A stretch of DNA of 45,774 nucleotides from Acidobacteriota bacterium (lineage in GTDB: Bacteria > Acidobacteriota > Terriglobia > Bryobacterales > Bryobacteraceae): assembly GCA_947470805.1 (NCBI GenBank), contig CANIVU010000068.1, forward strand, positions 1 through 45,774, given 5' to 3'. The notes under the pieces are model-generated. The model saw only the letters and a list, made by a program, of their open reading frames with translations, did not search any database and was not told the DNA's origin. Of this stretch, positions 16,532 to 24,577 are shown piece after piece (positions within the stretch are counted from its first letter, which is position 1; each line of letters starts with the position of its first letter). Made by a program: the position numbers and the translations under genes.

Positions 16532-17487
16532 GCCGGAACCGGAACACTCGCCAACACGCGCTTCACCGCTTCCTCCACCGTCAATCCCTCCACTTCAAAC
16601 TCCGGCCGCAGAATCAGCCGGTGCTCCAGCACCGCCGGCGCCATCAGCTTCACGTCATCGGGCGTCACAAAGTCCCGCATCGACATCGCTGCGTTCGCCC
16701 GCGCCGCCGCCAGCAACGATTGCGTCGCCCGCGGCCCGGCGCCCACCAGCACGCTCTCCTCCTGCCGCGTCCGCCGCACCACGTCCAGCACATACCCGAC
16801 AAGCTCTTCCCGCATCCGCACTTGCGCCAACGCCCCACGCAGCGCCCCCAGCCATTCGCCGGAAAGCAGCGCCCGCACCCCGCCCTCGGCCAAACGCTTC
16901 TCCGGCGCGTCCCCGGCCAGCATCCGCCGCGCCAGTTCCAACTCCGCCTCCCTCCCGGGTAGCGGCATCCGGATCTTCATCATGAACCGGTCCTTCTGCG
17001 CCTCCGCCAGCGGGTAAGTGCCCTCAAACTCAATCGGGTTCTGCGTCGCAAACACCGTGAACCCCGCCGGCAATTTGTACGTATCCCGGTCCATCGTCAC
17101 CTGCCGCTCCTGCATCGCTTCCAGCAACGCGGACTGCGTCTTCGCCGGCGCGCGGTTGATCTCGTCAGCCAATACATAATCCGCAAAAATCGGCCCCGGC
17201 GCAAACGTGAACTCGTTCTTCTGCAGGTTGAAGATGCTCGTGCCCGTGATATCGGCGGGCATCAGGTCGGGCGTAAATTGAATGCGCTGAAAACTCCCGC
17301 CCAGCACCACTGCCAGCGTTCGCGCGAGTAGCGTCTTCGCCACACCCGGCACGCCCTCCAGCAGCGCGTGTTGCCCGCACAGGATCGCGATCAGCGCGTG
17401 GTCCACCGCCTCGTCCTGCCCAATCACCACCTGGTGAATCTCCGCCCTGACCACCGTCAGCGCCTGATGCATCTGTTCCAAGTTCAT
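16528..17487 (-). CDS. MoxR-type AAA+ ATPase
   Basis: Protein of 319 residues starting MNLEQMHQALTVVRAEI. The ATG at 17487 overlaps the previous TGA (ATGA), and longer upstream readings lack family similarity. The AAA+ motifs are complete. Walker A is GVPGVAKT (45-52), Walker B is VLADEINRA (Asp108, Glu109), and sensor 1 lies in FATQNPIEFEGTYPL (Asn150). Then come the AEAQKDRFMMK arginine-finger region and a C-terminal lid with GPRATQSLLAAARA. MoxR ATPases act as chaperones for vWA proteins, here most likely the DUF58 product encoded next. It uses ATP in the cytosol next to the membrane partners of the cluster. Confidence 0.95.
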   Translation of the reverse strand: MNLEQMHQALTVVRAEIHQVVIGQDEAVDHALIAILCGQHALLEGVPGVAKTLLARTLAVVLGGSFQRIQFTPDLMPADITGTSIFNLQKNEFTFAPGPIFADYVLADEINRAPAKTQSALLEAMQERQVTMDRDTYKLPAGFTVFATQNPIEFEGTYPLAEAQKDRFMMKIRMPLPGREAELELARRMLAGDAPEKRLAEGGVRALLSGEWLGALRGALAQVRMREELVGYVLDVVRRTRQEESVLVGAGPRATQSLLAAARANAAMSMRDFVTPDDVKLMAPAVLEHRLILRPEFEVEGLTVEEAVKRVLASVPVPA

Positions 17488-18455
17488 GCCGATCCCTTTC
17501 GCAGCCGCACGGCCGCCTGCAACGCAACGTATCCCTGCCGCAAATCCTTCAACCCGCGCGCGTGTTCCAACGCCGCGTCCATCTCTTCCGCCCGCCCTTT
17601 GTGCCACGACGGTAACAGCGGCCATGCCCGCTTCCATTCGCCCACCAGCGTTTCCAGCAGCTTCCCGCGCGGCACCCGCTGCGCCAACAGCGTGCGCAAC
17701 GAAGCCGCCGGCTGCGGCGTCATCCCGGCCGACACCGGCTCCCGCGCCGGCATCAGCGAAACCGAGTTCCGCCACACAAACAGCAGCGCCGCGCCCAGCA
17801 TCAGCGCGATCGCCGGAAACAGCCGGTACCGCCGTAACAACACGCCCACGCCGCCCGATTCCGTCACGCCCAAATGCGACTCATCAAACACCACCGGCAG
17901 CCCCGCGCCAAACACCCGCGCCACCAGCTCCGTGTTCCGCTTCTCCTGCAACTCCCCGTTCCGCAACGCTAACCCATCGGCCAAAAACAACACCCGCCCC
18001 TTCTCCGCCAACCGGCACCGCTCCCGCTCACCGATCAAACAATTCCACTCCGCCGCTCGCAACTCCACTTTGCCCCGCCCCGCCGAAACAAAGCCCAGCT
18101 TCTCCGTCCGCAGTGCCGACTTCCCCCGCGATGGCGCTGCCGCCAGCAATAACGTCCCACCCGCGCTCAACAGCCGCTCCACGTCTTTCGTATCAGAGAT
18201 CATCAACGGCGACGCGCCCATCGCCACATACAGCGCCCGCTGCGGCCGCGCCTCTTTCCACGGCTCATAGCTCCGCGAAACCGTCACCCCCGCCATCCGC
18301 CCCAGCGCCAGATACAGCACCTTCGTCCCCAACGGATCGGACCGCATCGTCGACCACTCCGGGTACACATCGCCCTGCGCCATCGATTGCATCATCCGCG
18401 GAATCAGCAGCGCCACAAACCCGGCAATCAGCACGAAGGGAGCCAGCTTACGCAT
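17484..18455 (-). CDS. DUF4350-domain membrane protein
   Basis: Protein of 323 residues. A membrane helix at residues 5-20 precedes a periplasmic or extracellular region like DUF4350 (GTKVLYLALGRMAGVTV, ERLLSAGGTLLLAA, VVFDESHLGV). This fold resembles a Rossmann-like/GATase-like domain found in MoxR-associated membrane proteins. A second helix at about 212-232 (FPAIALMLGAALLFVW) and a cytosolic helical tail follow. The tail carries conserved-looking LRTLLAQRVPRGKLLETL and ALEHARGLKDLRQGYVALQ. The gene overlaps the DUF4129 gene by 8 bp and moxR by 4 bp. Its place between these two is the usual one; the biochemical role is unknown. Confidence 0.8.
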   Translation of the reverse strand: MRKLAPFVLIAGFVALLIPRMMQSMAQGDVYPEWSTMRSDPLGTKVLYLALGRMAGVTVSRSYEPWKEARPQRALYVAMGASPLMISDTKDVERLLSAGGTLLLAAAPSRGKSALRTEKLGFVSAGRGKVELRAAEWNCLIGERERCRLAEKGRVLFLADGLALRNGELQEKRNTELVARVFGAGLPVVFDESHLGVTESGGVGVLLRRYRLFPAIALMLGAALLFVWRNSVSLMPAREPVSAGMTPQPAASLRTLLAQRVPRGKLLETLVGEWKRAWPLLPSWHKGRAEEMDAALEHARGLKDLRQGYVALQAAVRLRKGSA

Positions 18456-19992
18456 TGCGCCGCATCTCCTCCCACGTCATCCGCAACGCCTGATAACTCT
18501 CCGCCCCCGCCGTGCCAAACCCATACCAGACGCCCTCATACTGCCGCAGCCCCGTCCCAAATCCCTCCAGCGCCACCGGCACATCGCGCAGCCGTCGCGC
18601 CAGCTCCCGCCCATATTCCATGCCCGTCTTCGCGGGCTGTAAGGTTACCAGCCCCTTCTCCCCCAAATACCGCAACCCCGCCAAATGCAGCGCCCGCATC
18701 GCCAGCCGGAAGTCGCCCTCGGCAGCGAACCGGTCGGCCATCCGCAACCACTCGTCTTCCACCAACTGCTCCGCCGAAACGCTCTCATCTTCCAGGTTCA
18801 CCGCCGGGGCCACCGCCACCGCGGCGGCCGTCGCGGCCTTCTTCTTTTCCTTCCGTCGCGACAGCAGAATCATCACCAGGCACCCGGCGGCGATCACGGC
18901 CGCGCCGATCATCGCCCAACGCAACAGCTGCGCGTTCACGCTCCACCTCGGCGCGTTCAAATCCACATTCGGCAGGTCATCGGGAAACATCTTTTTGTAG
19001 AAGTCGTAGAGCCACTGGACCCACTTCCCCAGCGCTTGAAACAGCCCACGCAGCCACGCCCCGTTGCCCTTTTCTTCGTCCCCCTTCGGCATCTTCCAGG
19101 CGAACTCGGAGTCCCGCAAAACGTCGTCGATCTGCCGATCCAGCGTCACTTTGTCCAACGGCTTCTCCTGCGCCGCCACCGGCCCCGCCGCGCCCAGCAA
19201 CAACAGCCCCACCATCACGCCCGCGGCCATCCGTCGCAGCGCGCCCCGCAGATCCTCGCCGCCCCGCGCCGCCTGCGCATAAAACGCCCGCACCGCCGCC
19301 AGCGCGCCCGCCACCGGCTCCAGCGCCGCGAACGCCAGCAGCATCGTCACCAGCACCGTGCTCAGGTTCATCATCCGCCCGGCCAGTCGTACGATCTCCG
19401 TCTGCAATCCGAAGAACGACTTCAACAACATCGGCACCACGATCCACAGCACCAGTAGGTTCACGAACAACAGAATCCAAAGCAGCGTAAGGATCAACAG
19501 CGCCATCGAATGCGCCCGCGTATCGGCCCGCCCCAGCCGCCACGCCTCGCCCACAAACCCCCGTTCCCGTTCCAATGCCGACAGTCCCACGTTCCGCAAA
19601 AACGCCGCCACCCAAGGGAAGGGAACGATGGCAACGCTCGCCACCATCAGCCCCGGCATTCGCAACGGCTGCCACGCCGCCTGCAGCAGCGCCAACCGCG
19701 CCAGCGCGCCCCACCCCGGTGTCGTCACCGCGTCCCCGCGCAGCACCTGCAGGCAGTCCCGGCTGAACACGCCCTGCGCCACATGCTTCGCCACATACAG
19801 CCCAGCCAGCAAAAAACTCATGCCCACGATCCGCTCGGCCCCGTAAGCGCTCCGCGTCATCTCCAGCAGGAAATCAATCAGCACCCACGTAAACGGCAGC
19901 GTCCCGCACAACCACAGAATCCAGCTCCGCGCGGGTAATTCGCGCAGCAGTCCCGTGGCCTCTTCCAACATCCACACGCCGCCCGGCTTCAC
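18448..19992 (-). CDS. Polytopic membrane protein with C-terminal DUF4129 domain
   Basis: Protein of 514 residues if GTG 19992 is the start (a GTGA overlap with the previous stop, like its neighbours). ATG 19971 is the alternative and loses only seven residues. The N-terminal half has about six hydrophobic helices (residues about 20-270), ending in a signal-like LLLLGAAGPVAAQ. Residues of about 285-375 are a periplasmic stretch with acidic and basic patches. One more helix follows (AMIGAAVIAAGCLVMILL), then a Lys-rich stop-transfer. The cytosolic C-terminus (SAEQLVEDEWLRMADRFAAE, LAMRALHLAGLRYLGEKG) matches DUF4129. That domain is found at the end of transglutaminase-like proteins in DUF58/MoxR clusters. 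Here the transglutaminase core is absent. Confidence 0.75.
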   Translation of the reverse strand: MKPGGVWMLEEATGLLRELPARSWILWLCGTLPFTWVLIDFLLEMTRSAYGAERIVGMSFLLAGLYVAKHVAQGVFSRDCLQVLRGDAVTTPGWGALARLALLQAAWQPLRMPGLMVASVAIVPFPWVAAFLRNVGLSALERERGFVGEAWRLGRADTRAHSMALLILTLLWILLFVNLLVLWIVVPMLLKSFFGLQTEIVRLAGRMMNLSTVLVTMLLAFAALEPVAGALAAVRAFYAQAARGGEDLRGALRRMAAGVMVGLLLLGAAGPVAAQEKPLDKVTLDRQIDDVLRDSEFAWKMPKGDEEKGNGAWLRGLFQALGKWVQWLYDFYKKMFPDDLPNVDLNAPRWSVNAQLLRWAMIGAAVIAAGCLVMILLSRRKEKKKAATAAAVAVAPAVNLEDESVSAEQLVEDEWLRMADRFAAEGDFRLAMRALHLAGLRYLGEKGLVTLQPAKTGMEYGRELARRLRDVPVALEGFGTGLRQYEGVWYGFGTAGAESYQALRMTWEEMRRNA

Positions 19993-20291
19993 TCGTCCAC
20001 CCCGCGCGACCACGCCGGCGGCGCCTGCTGCAGCACATAGCCCACCGTGTAGTACCAAACGAATGCCGCTGCCAATCCCACCATCGCCGCCGCCGCCCAT
20101 AGCAGCCACCGCGTCCCCACCGGCGCAGCCTTCGATGCCGTCCGCGCCGATAAACACTGCACGCACAGCAGCCGCCCGTCATGCTCCGTCACGCACTCCC
20201 GGCAGTAGAATCGCCGGCACTCGGGACACCGGCTCACCGCCTCCCTCTGCGCGTGCGCCCAACACCGTTGCCGCGCCAGCGTCTCCGTCAC
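19989..20291 (-). CDS. Small B-box-type zinc-finger membrane protein
   Basis: Protein of 100 residues starting at GTG 20291, in a GTGA overlap with the preceding gene. It holds a compact zinc-binding module with Cys10, His13, Cys22, Cys25, Cys30, Cys33, His37, Cys43 and Cys46. This is the cross-brace spacing of B-box-like fingers (two zinc ions). One membrane helix follows (RWLLWAAAAMVGLAAAFVWYY, about 61-81) and then a short tail. The finger would face the cytosol. Bacterial B-box-like domains occur attached to rhomboids and other membrane proteins as presumed protein-binding modules. It is too small to be an enzyme, so an adaptor or assembly role in this cluster is inferred. Confidence 0.75.
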   Translation of the reverse strand: MTETLARQRCWAHAQREAVSRCPECRRFYCRECVTEHDGRLLCVQCLSARTASKAAPVGTRWLLWAAAAMVGLAAAFVWYYTVGYVLQQAPPAWSRGVDE

Positions 20292-21214
20292 GCCTTACTC
20301 CCGCGCGTGGCCAAAAGCAGGATCCACCCGGCCAGCCCCGCCACGGCGTGCCACGCCGCCCGGCCCACCGTCTGCTCCTTCATCCACAGCCACTCCAAGT
20401 CTTCCGGCCGCGCGCCGCCGCGGTTGACCGCCTCCACAAAGCCCCCCAGCGATTTCACCACCGAATACGCCAAGACGCCTCCGTCCACCAGCGCCAGTAC
20501 TAGAACCACCAGGCTCACCGTCGTCATCAACAGCCCCGTCGTACGCCACCGCAACGCTGCCATCACCGCCATTACCGCCTCGGCAAACAGCAACATACTG
20601 TCGAATCCCAGTCCGGTGTCCATCTTGTTGGCGAAGTAGAACCCGGCCAGCAGCAGCGCGTGCAGCAACATCATGCCGAAGAGAACCTGCAGCAACAGCG
20701 GCGCATTCTGCGGGGCCGCCACAACCAACGGCGGCGCGGGCATGTCCACAACCGTCAACCCATCCGGCGCCAGGCGCCCCTGCGAGCCCTCAGTCAACTG
20801 GCGCAACTCCGGCAGCACCGCCCGCGCCTGCGCCATCGTCTTCACGGCCTCCAGCGTAATCGTGCTCACCGCCGTGTGCAGCACCAGCCGGCAGCGCGGC
20901 CCGCGCGCCAGGTAGGCAATCGCCCAAACGAAAATGATCCCTGGCAGCAGCGCCCACAGCTTCCACGCTCCCGGCGGCGCCAGCACCAGCACCAGCGTGA
21001 GGAACGCGGAAATCCCCAGCCAGCACGCCCGCCACATGTTCCACAGCGGATACTCCGTCAGCACAAACGCCTGAATATCGCGCAACCGGAATCGCGCGTA
21101 GCGATCGGAAAACCGCGACGAATTCACATACAGCAGCGCGTCGCCCTCGTGCCACAACTCCGCGTACCGCATCGGTCCCCATTGCCGGGGCAACAGCAAT
21201 CGCCGGTCCGTCAC
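20288..21214 (-). CDS. Polytopic membrane protein, unknown function
   Basis: Protein of 308 residues if GTG 21214 is used, a GTGA overlap with the previous stop. A longer frame upstream runs inside the neighbouring gene and has no natural start. The N-terminal about 55 residues read like a PH-like lipid- or protein-binding segment (LWHEGDALLYVNSSRFSDRY, RFRLRDIQAFVLTEY). Two helices at about 65-100 follow. A soluble segment resumes with CRLVLHTAVSTITLEAV and a proline-rich PAPPLVVAAPQ. Several more helices come after about residue 185, including LLLQVLFGMMLLHALLLAG. No family is assigned. Its position between two zinc-finger membrane proteins suggests a shared complex. Confidence 0.7.
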   Translation of the reverse strand: MTDRRLLLPRQWGPMRYAELWHEGDALLYVNSSRFSDRYARFRLRDIQAFVLTEYPLWNMWRACWLGISAFLTLVLVLAPPGAWKLWALLPGIIFVWAIAYLARGPRCRLVLHTAVSTITLEAVKTMAQARAVLPELRQLTEGSQGRLAPDGLTVVDMPAPPLVVAAPQNAPLLLQVLFGMMLLHALLLAGFYFANKMDTGLGFDSMLLFAEAVMAVMAALRWRTTGLLMTTVSLVVLVLALVDGGVLAYSVVKSLGGFVEAVNRGGARPEDLEWLWMKEQTVGRAAWHAVAGLAGWILLLATRGSKA

Positions 21215-21789
21215 TGGATTACCCTCCGTCCATTGGAAGCGGGAATCACCCAGGCAAAAATCCAAATCAACAACGCCACCTGCAGAACCGCGATCAACAC
21301 CGTCAGCCACAGCCGCCAGCGGCTCCGCGGGAACACCGGCGATGGCGCGTTCCAGAACTTGAACGCGAAGAACAGCGCGGCTGGCGTCGTCACAATCGGC
21401 AGCCAGCACAGCAGCATCGGCAGCGTTACCAGCGCCAGGGCGACGGAATCGTAGTTCACCCGTTCATGCAGCGCCGGCGTCTCCTGCCGCTCAAAACACG
21501 TGGGACACATGTGCCCGCCCGCCCCCGCGTCCAGGTCGCACAGCGCACACAGGAATCGCCCGCAGGCGTCGCACGGCGCCACGGCGCGGTTGGCCGCGTG
21601 GTTATAACAACTGGCCTCTTCGCCCGTAACAACACGCTCCGGCAGCACCGGCTTCGGTGGCCGCAGCGCCACTGGGAACACTGTAACAGCCACCTCGCGC
21701 GAACACATGGGGCAGGGAAGCGGGAACTCCTGGTTCCAGTTCGTGGGCGGGATTCGCGCCGCACAGGCGCCGCAGACGACGTAGCCCAT
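21211..21789 (-). CDS. Zinc-ribbon/B-box membrane protein
   Basis: Protein of 192 residues. The N-terminal part has two CxxC pairs (VVCGACAARI near residue 6, PCPMCSRE near 26), forming one zinc ribbon. A second, B-box-like cluster starts at about 61: SCYNHAANRAVAPCDACGRFLCALCDLDAGAGGHMCPTC, given here only by its Cys/His spacing. Two hydrophobic hairpins at about 118-145 and 160-183 anchor the protein. It starts 3 bp after the GYF-RDD stop and overlaps the next gene by 4 bp. Like the 100-residue protein two genes on, it combines a B-box-like finger with membrane helices; the two may be partners or ancient duplicates. The function is unknown. Confidence 0.7.
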   Translation of the reverse strand: MGYVVCGACAARIPPTNWNQEFPLPCPMCSREVAVTVFPVALRPPKPVLPERVVTGEEASCYNHAANRAVAPCDACGRFLCALCDLDAGAGGHMCPTCFERQETPALHERVNYDSVALALVTLPMLLCWLPIVTTPAALFFAFKFWNAPSPVFPRSRWRLWLTVLIAVLQVALLIWIFAWVIPASNGRRVIQ

Positions 21790-21792
21790 CCA

Positions 21793-22527
21793 TCAGCTCC
21801 CGGTCACCACACGCGTATCGCAAATCCGGTCGTGCAGCGCGCGCTTCTCCTCGTCCCAACCGGCCATCATGTAGCCGATGTAGAGCGTGAACGCGCTCAA
21901 CATGTGCGCGAAGTATCGGCCCACGGCCAGGCTCCACGTCATCGGCCCGCCACGCGCGCGGATCACCTTCAGTCCCACGATCATCTTCCCCGGCGTGGCG
22001 CCCTTATTCATCAGGAACCAGGCTTCGTAGTAGGCCGCCGCCGCCAGGCTCAGCACCACCGCCAGCGCCATCGTGCCCACCAGCCACGGCAGGTCCGGGC
22101 CCTTCTGCTTATCCATCCGCGCCAGCACGATGAACATCGGAATCTGGAACAGGTAGCCGGCAATCGATGTGATCGTGTTGTCGATCATCCGCGCCACCAG
22201 CCGGATCCAGAAACCCGCGAACGGCTTGGCCGCCGCCAACGGCGCCAGCCCCTCCCGAATCCGCTGCAGCACCGTGCCCTTGCACCCGGCGCACACCAGC
22301 CCGCGGGCCAGTAAAATCATCTGTTCTTTCGGGAATCGCTGCTTACACTGCTGGCACGGCTCGGTCGGCACCGGTGGCGCCAGCGTGCCCAATGGGGCCC
22401 AGTTCTCCATCCCCGCGCGCCACACGAGCGTCGACGCGGTCACCGTGCCCGCCATCGCCAACCGTTGCAGCTCAGCATCCTCTACCGGCCCCGCCTGCTG
22501 CCCGTTCACTGCGTAATACCAGCTCAT
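21793..22527 (-). CDS. GYF-domain, zinc-ribbon and RDD membrane protein
   Basis: Protein of 244 residues with three modules. Residues 1-50 are a GYF_2 domain (WYYAVNGQQAGPV, later TLVWRAGMENWAPL), which usually binds proline-rich peptides. Residues 58-82 are a zinc ribbon with Cys58, Cys61, Cys79 and Cys82. Residues about 103-240 are an RDD membrane domain (FAGFWIRLVARMIDNTI, GATPGKMIVGLKVIRARG, ALHDRICDTRVV). The ATG at 22527 has AAAGG at suitable spacing. It is the second RDD protein of this gene train and could bind the proline-rich segment of a partner through GYF. The S9 peptidase stop lies only 15 bp upstream on the same strand. Confidence 0.85.
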   Translation of the reverse strand: MSWYYAVNGQQAGPVEDAELQRLAMAGTVTASTLVWRAGMENWAPLGTLAPPVPTEPCQQCKQRFPKEQMILLARGLVCAGCKGTVLQRIREGLAPLAAAKPFAGFWIRLVARMIDNTITSIAGYLFQIPMFIVLARMDKQKGPDLPWLVGTMALAVVLSLAAAAYYEAWFLMNKGATPGKMIVGLKVIRARGGPMTWSLAVGRYFAHMLSAFTLYIGYMMAGWDEEKRALHDRICDTRVVTGS

Positions 22528-22542
22528 TCGGGAGCCTTTAGT

Positions 22543-24528
22543 TTACTCCTTTGGCAACACGGGCCGGACGAAATCCGGCGCCGCGTCTCCCCAGATGTGG
22601 TGGTGGAACCATTCCAGATTGTGCCGCATCACCGCCCGCATCGACTTCGGCTTCGTGATCCCATGCCCGTAGCCCTTGTAGACAATCAACTCCACCGGCA
22701 CGCCGCGGTCCTCCAGCCCCTGCCGCAGTTCGTAGGCATTGGCGATCGGCACGCGCCGGTCCAGTTCGCCGTGCTGAATCAGCGTCGGCGTGCGCGCCTT
22801 GTGGATGTAGGTCATCGGCGAAGTCTTCTGATAGATCGCCGGATCGTCCGCCGGATCGTCGCCCAAATACTGCATCGTGAACGGCGTGATGTCGGTGTTG
22901 TAGTAATACGTCGCCCAATTGGAAATCCCCGCGCCGACCGAGACGGCCGCGAACTTCGTCGAACTCGCCGTCAAAAACGCCGAGATATAGCCGCCCTGAC
23001 TCCACCCCATCACGCCCACCTTCTTCTCGTCCACCCAGCCCTTGGCGGTCAGATTGTCGACGCCGCTCTCCACATCCCACGCGTCACCCACGCCCAGATT
23101 CCGCACATTCAGCTGCCGGAACTTCTCGCCATACCCGGCGCTGCCTCGATAGTTCACGCGCAGGATCACCGCCCCGCGCGCGGCCCAGATGTCGGTGGGA
23201 TAGTACCGCGCACCGCTCACTTTCTGGGGCGTATCGATCCCCGTTGGCCCGCCGTGAATCACGCACAGCAGCGGATATTTCTTCGACGCATCGAATCCCG
23301 CCGGCCGCGTCAACACACCCTCAATCTCCGCGCCATCCCGGCTCTTCCAAGAAATTACTTCGCTCGTGGGCAGCGTCCAGTCCTTCACCTGCGCCGACAT
23401 GTCCGTCAGCTTCCGCGGCGCCCACTTGCCCGACTCCGTCACAAAAATCTCCCCCACATGCTCCGCCGTGGCGATGGTCAATGCCGCCATCCGCCCATCC
23501 TTCGTCAACGAGAAATCCGAACCCGCCGGCCCCGTCGAAACCCGCGTGATCCTACCCGAAGCCACCTCCGCACGGAATACCTGCGCCTGCGTCCGCTGCA
23601 TACCTGTGAAGTAAATTCCGTCGGCGCGCCAGTCCACAATCGACGGCTGCTCATCAAACGCATCGCTCACCGATCGCACCGCGCCGCCGTCGGACGACAC
23701 CACCGCGATCCGCGCATTGGCGTGGAAAAACTTCGGATTCCCCATCGCCGAACGGAACGCGATCCACTTCCCATCGGGAGACCACACCGGCCCCGAATCG
23801 GGCCCCGGCGTATCGACGATCTTCTTCACCCCATCGCCCGCCAGCGTCAGCACATAGACGTCCGACGTCCCGCTCTGCACCAGGTCCGGGTTCTTCGCCG
23901 CGCTGAACGCAATGCGCTGCCCGTCCGGAGCCCACGCGAAAACGCCCACCGAATACGCCTGCCCCTTCGTTCGCTGCGTGCCCGCCACCGGCGCCCGCAG
24001 GGCGTCAGCCACCGCCAACGTCCACAGGTGCGAATGCAAATAGTCCCGCCGCACCACTTCAAACTCGCCCAATTGCTTCTTCCGGTCCTCCGGCCGTTTC
24101 TCCGTGGCCGTGTACGCAATCTGCGCCCCGTCCGGCGACCATTCAAACCCCTGCACACCGGTTTCCGATTTCGTCAGCGCCACCGCCTCACCGCCGTCCG
24201 GCCGCAGCACAAATACCTGCGCCTTCCCGCCTTCTCCCTCCCGGGTAAACGCCAGCCACTTGCCATCGGGCGACCACGCCGCCCCGCTCTCCGATTTCTT
24301 CCCGCGCGTCAGTTGCCGCGCCCCGCCCCCGCCCGTCTCCGCCAGCCACAGGTGCGTCACAAACGCGTCCTGCTCCCAATCGGTTTCGCTCACGCTGTAG
24401 GCGACGTATTTGCCATCGGGCGAAATCACCGCGCCACGCGCCGTCTTCAGATTCAACAAGTCGTCGATCGTGGGAACACCGGCCACCAGCGTGGCGCAAG
24501 CAAGCAGAAGTCCAGGAATCAGTCGCAT
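22543..24528 (-). CDS. Secreted S9-family prolyl oligopeptidase-like peptidase
   Basis: Protein of 661 residues with a cleavable signal peptide (MRLIPGLLLACATLVAG). Residues about 30-380 form a WD40/TolB-like propeller with repeated SPDGKYVAYS, SPDGKWLAFTR, SPDGAQIAYT and SPDGKWIAF blades. Residues about 400-661 are the alpha/beta hydrolase domain. The catalytic triad is visible: Ser510 in GWSQGGY, Asp590 in HGELDRRVP and His622 in GYGHGI. It probably cleaves short peptides in the periplasm. It is the first gene of the long minus-strand train and is divergent from the ECF sigma gene with 49 bp between starts. No regulator site is certain, though a palindrome lies in that gap. Confidence 0.92.
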   Translation of the reverse strand: MRLIPGLLLACATLVAGVPTIDDLLNLKTARGAVISPDGKYVAYSVSETDWEQDAFVTHLWLAETGGGGARQLTRGKKSESGAAWSPDGKWLAFTREGEGGKAQVFVLRPDGGEAVALTKSETGVQGFEWSPDGAQIAYTATEKRPEDRKKQLGEFEVVRRDYLHSHLWTLAVADALRAPVAGTQRTKGQAYSVGVFAWAPDGQRIAFSAAKNPDLVQSGTSDVYVLTLAGDGVKKIVDTPGPDSGPVWSPDGKWIAFRSAMGNPKFFHANARIAVVSSDGGAVRSVSDAFDEQPSIVDWRADGIYFTGMQRTQAQVFRAEVASGRITRVSTGPAGSDFSLTKDGRMAALTIATAEHVGEIFVTESGKWAPRKLTDMSAQVKDWTLPTSEVISWKSRDGAEIEGVLTRPAGFDASKKYPLLCVIHGGPTGIDTPQKVSGARYYPTDIWAARGAVILRVNYRGSAGYGEKFRQLNVRNLGVGDAWDVESGVDNLTAKGWVDEKKVGVMGWSQGGYISAFLTASSTKFAAVSVGAGISNWATYYYNTDITPFTMQYLGDDPADDPAIYQKTSPMTYIHKARTPTLIQHGELDRRVPIANAYELRQGLEDRGVPVELIVYKGYGHGITKPKSMRAVMRHNLEWFHHHIWGDAAPDFVRPVLPKE

Positions 24529-24534
24529 CTAACC

Positions 24535-24554
24535 CTACAGTGTAGAGGTATACT
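24535..24554. promoter_or_regulatory. Divergent promoter region with CTACAgTGTAG palindrome
   Basis: CTACA (24535-24539) and TGTAG (24541-24545) are an exact inverted repeat about one base. TATACT at 24549-24554, 23 bases before the sigma-factor ATG, fits a -10 box on the plus strand. The 49-bp gap serves both the S9 peptidase train and the sigma factor, so one protein bound here could control both. No clear -35 is seen. Confidence 0.35.
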
Positions 24555-24577
24555 GAGCAAAATCGTGTTGACCGCCT

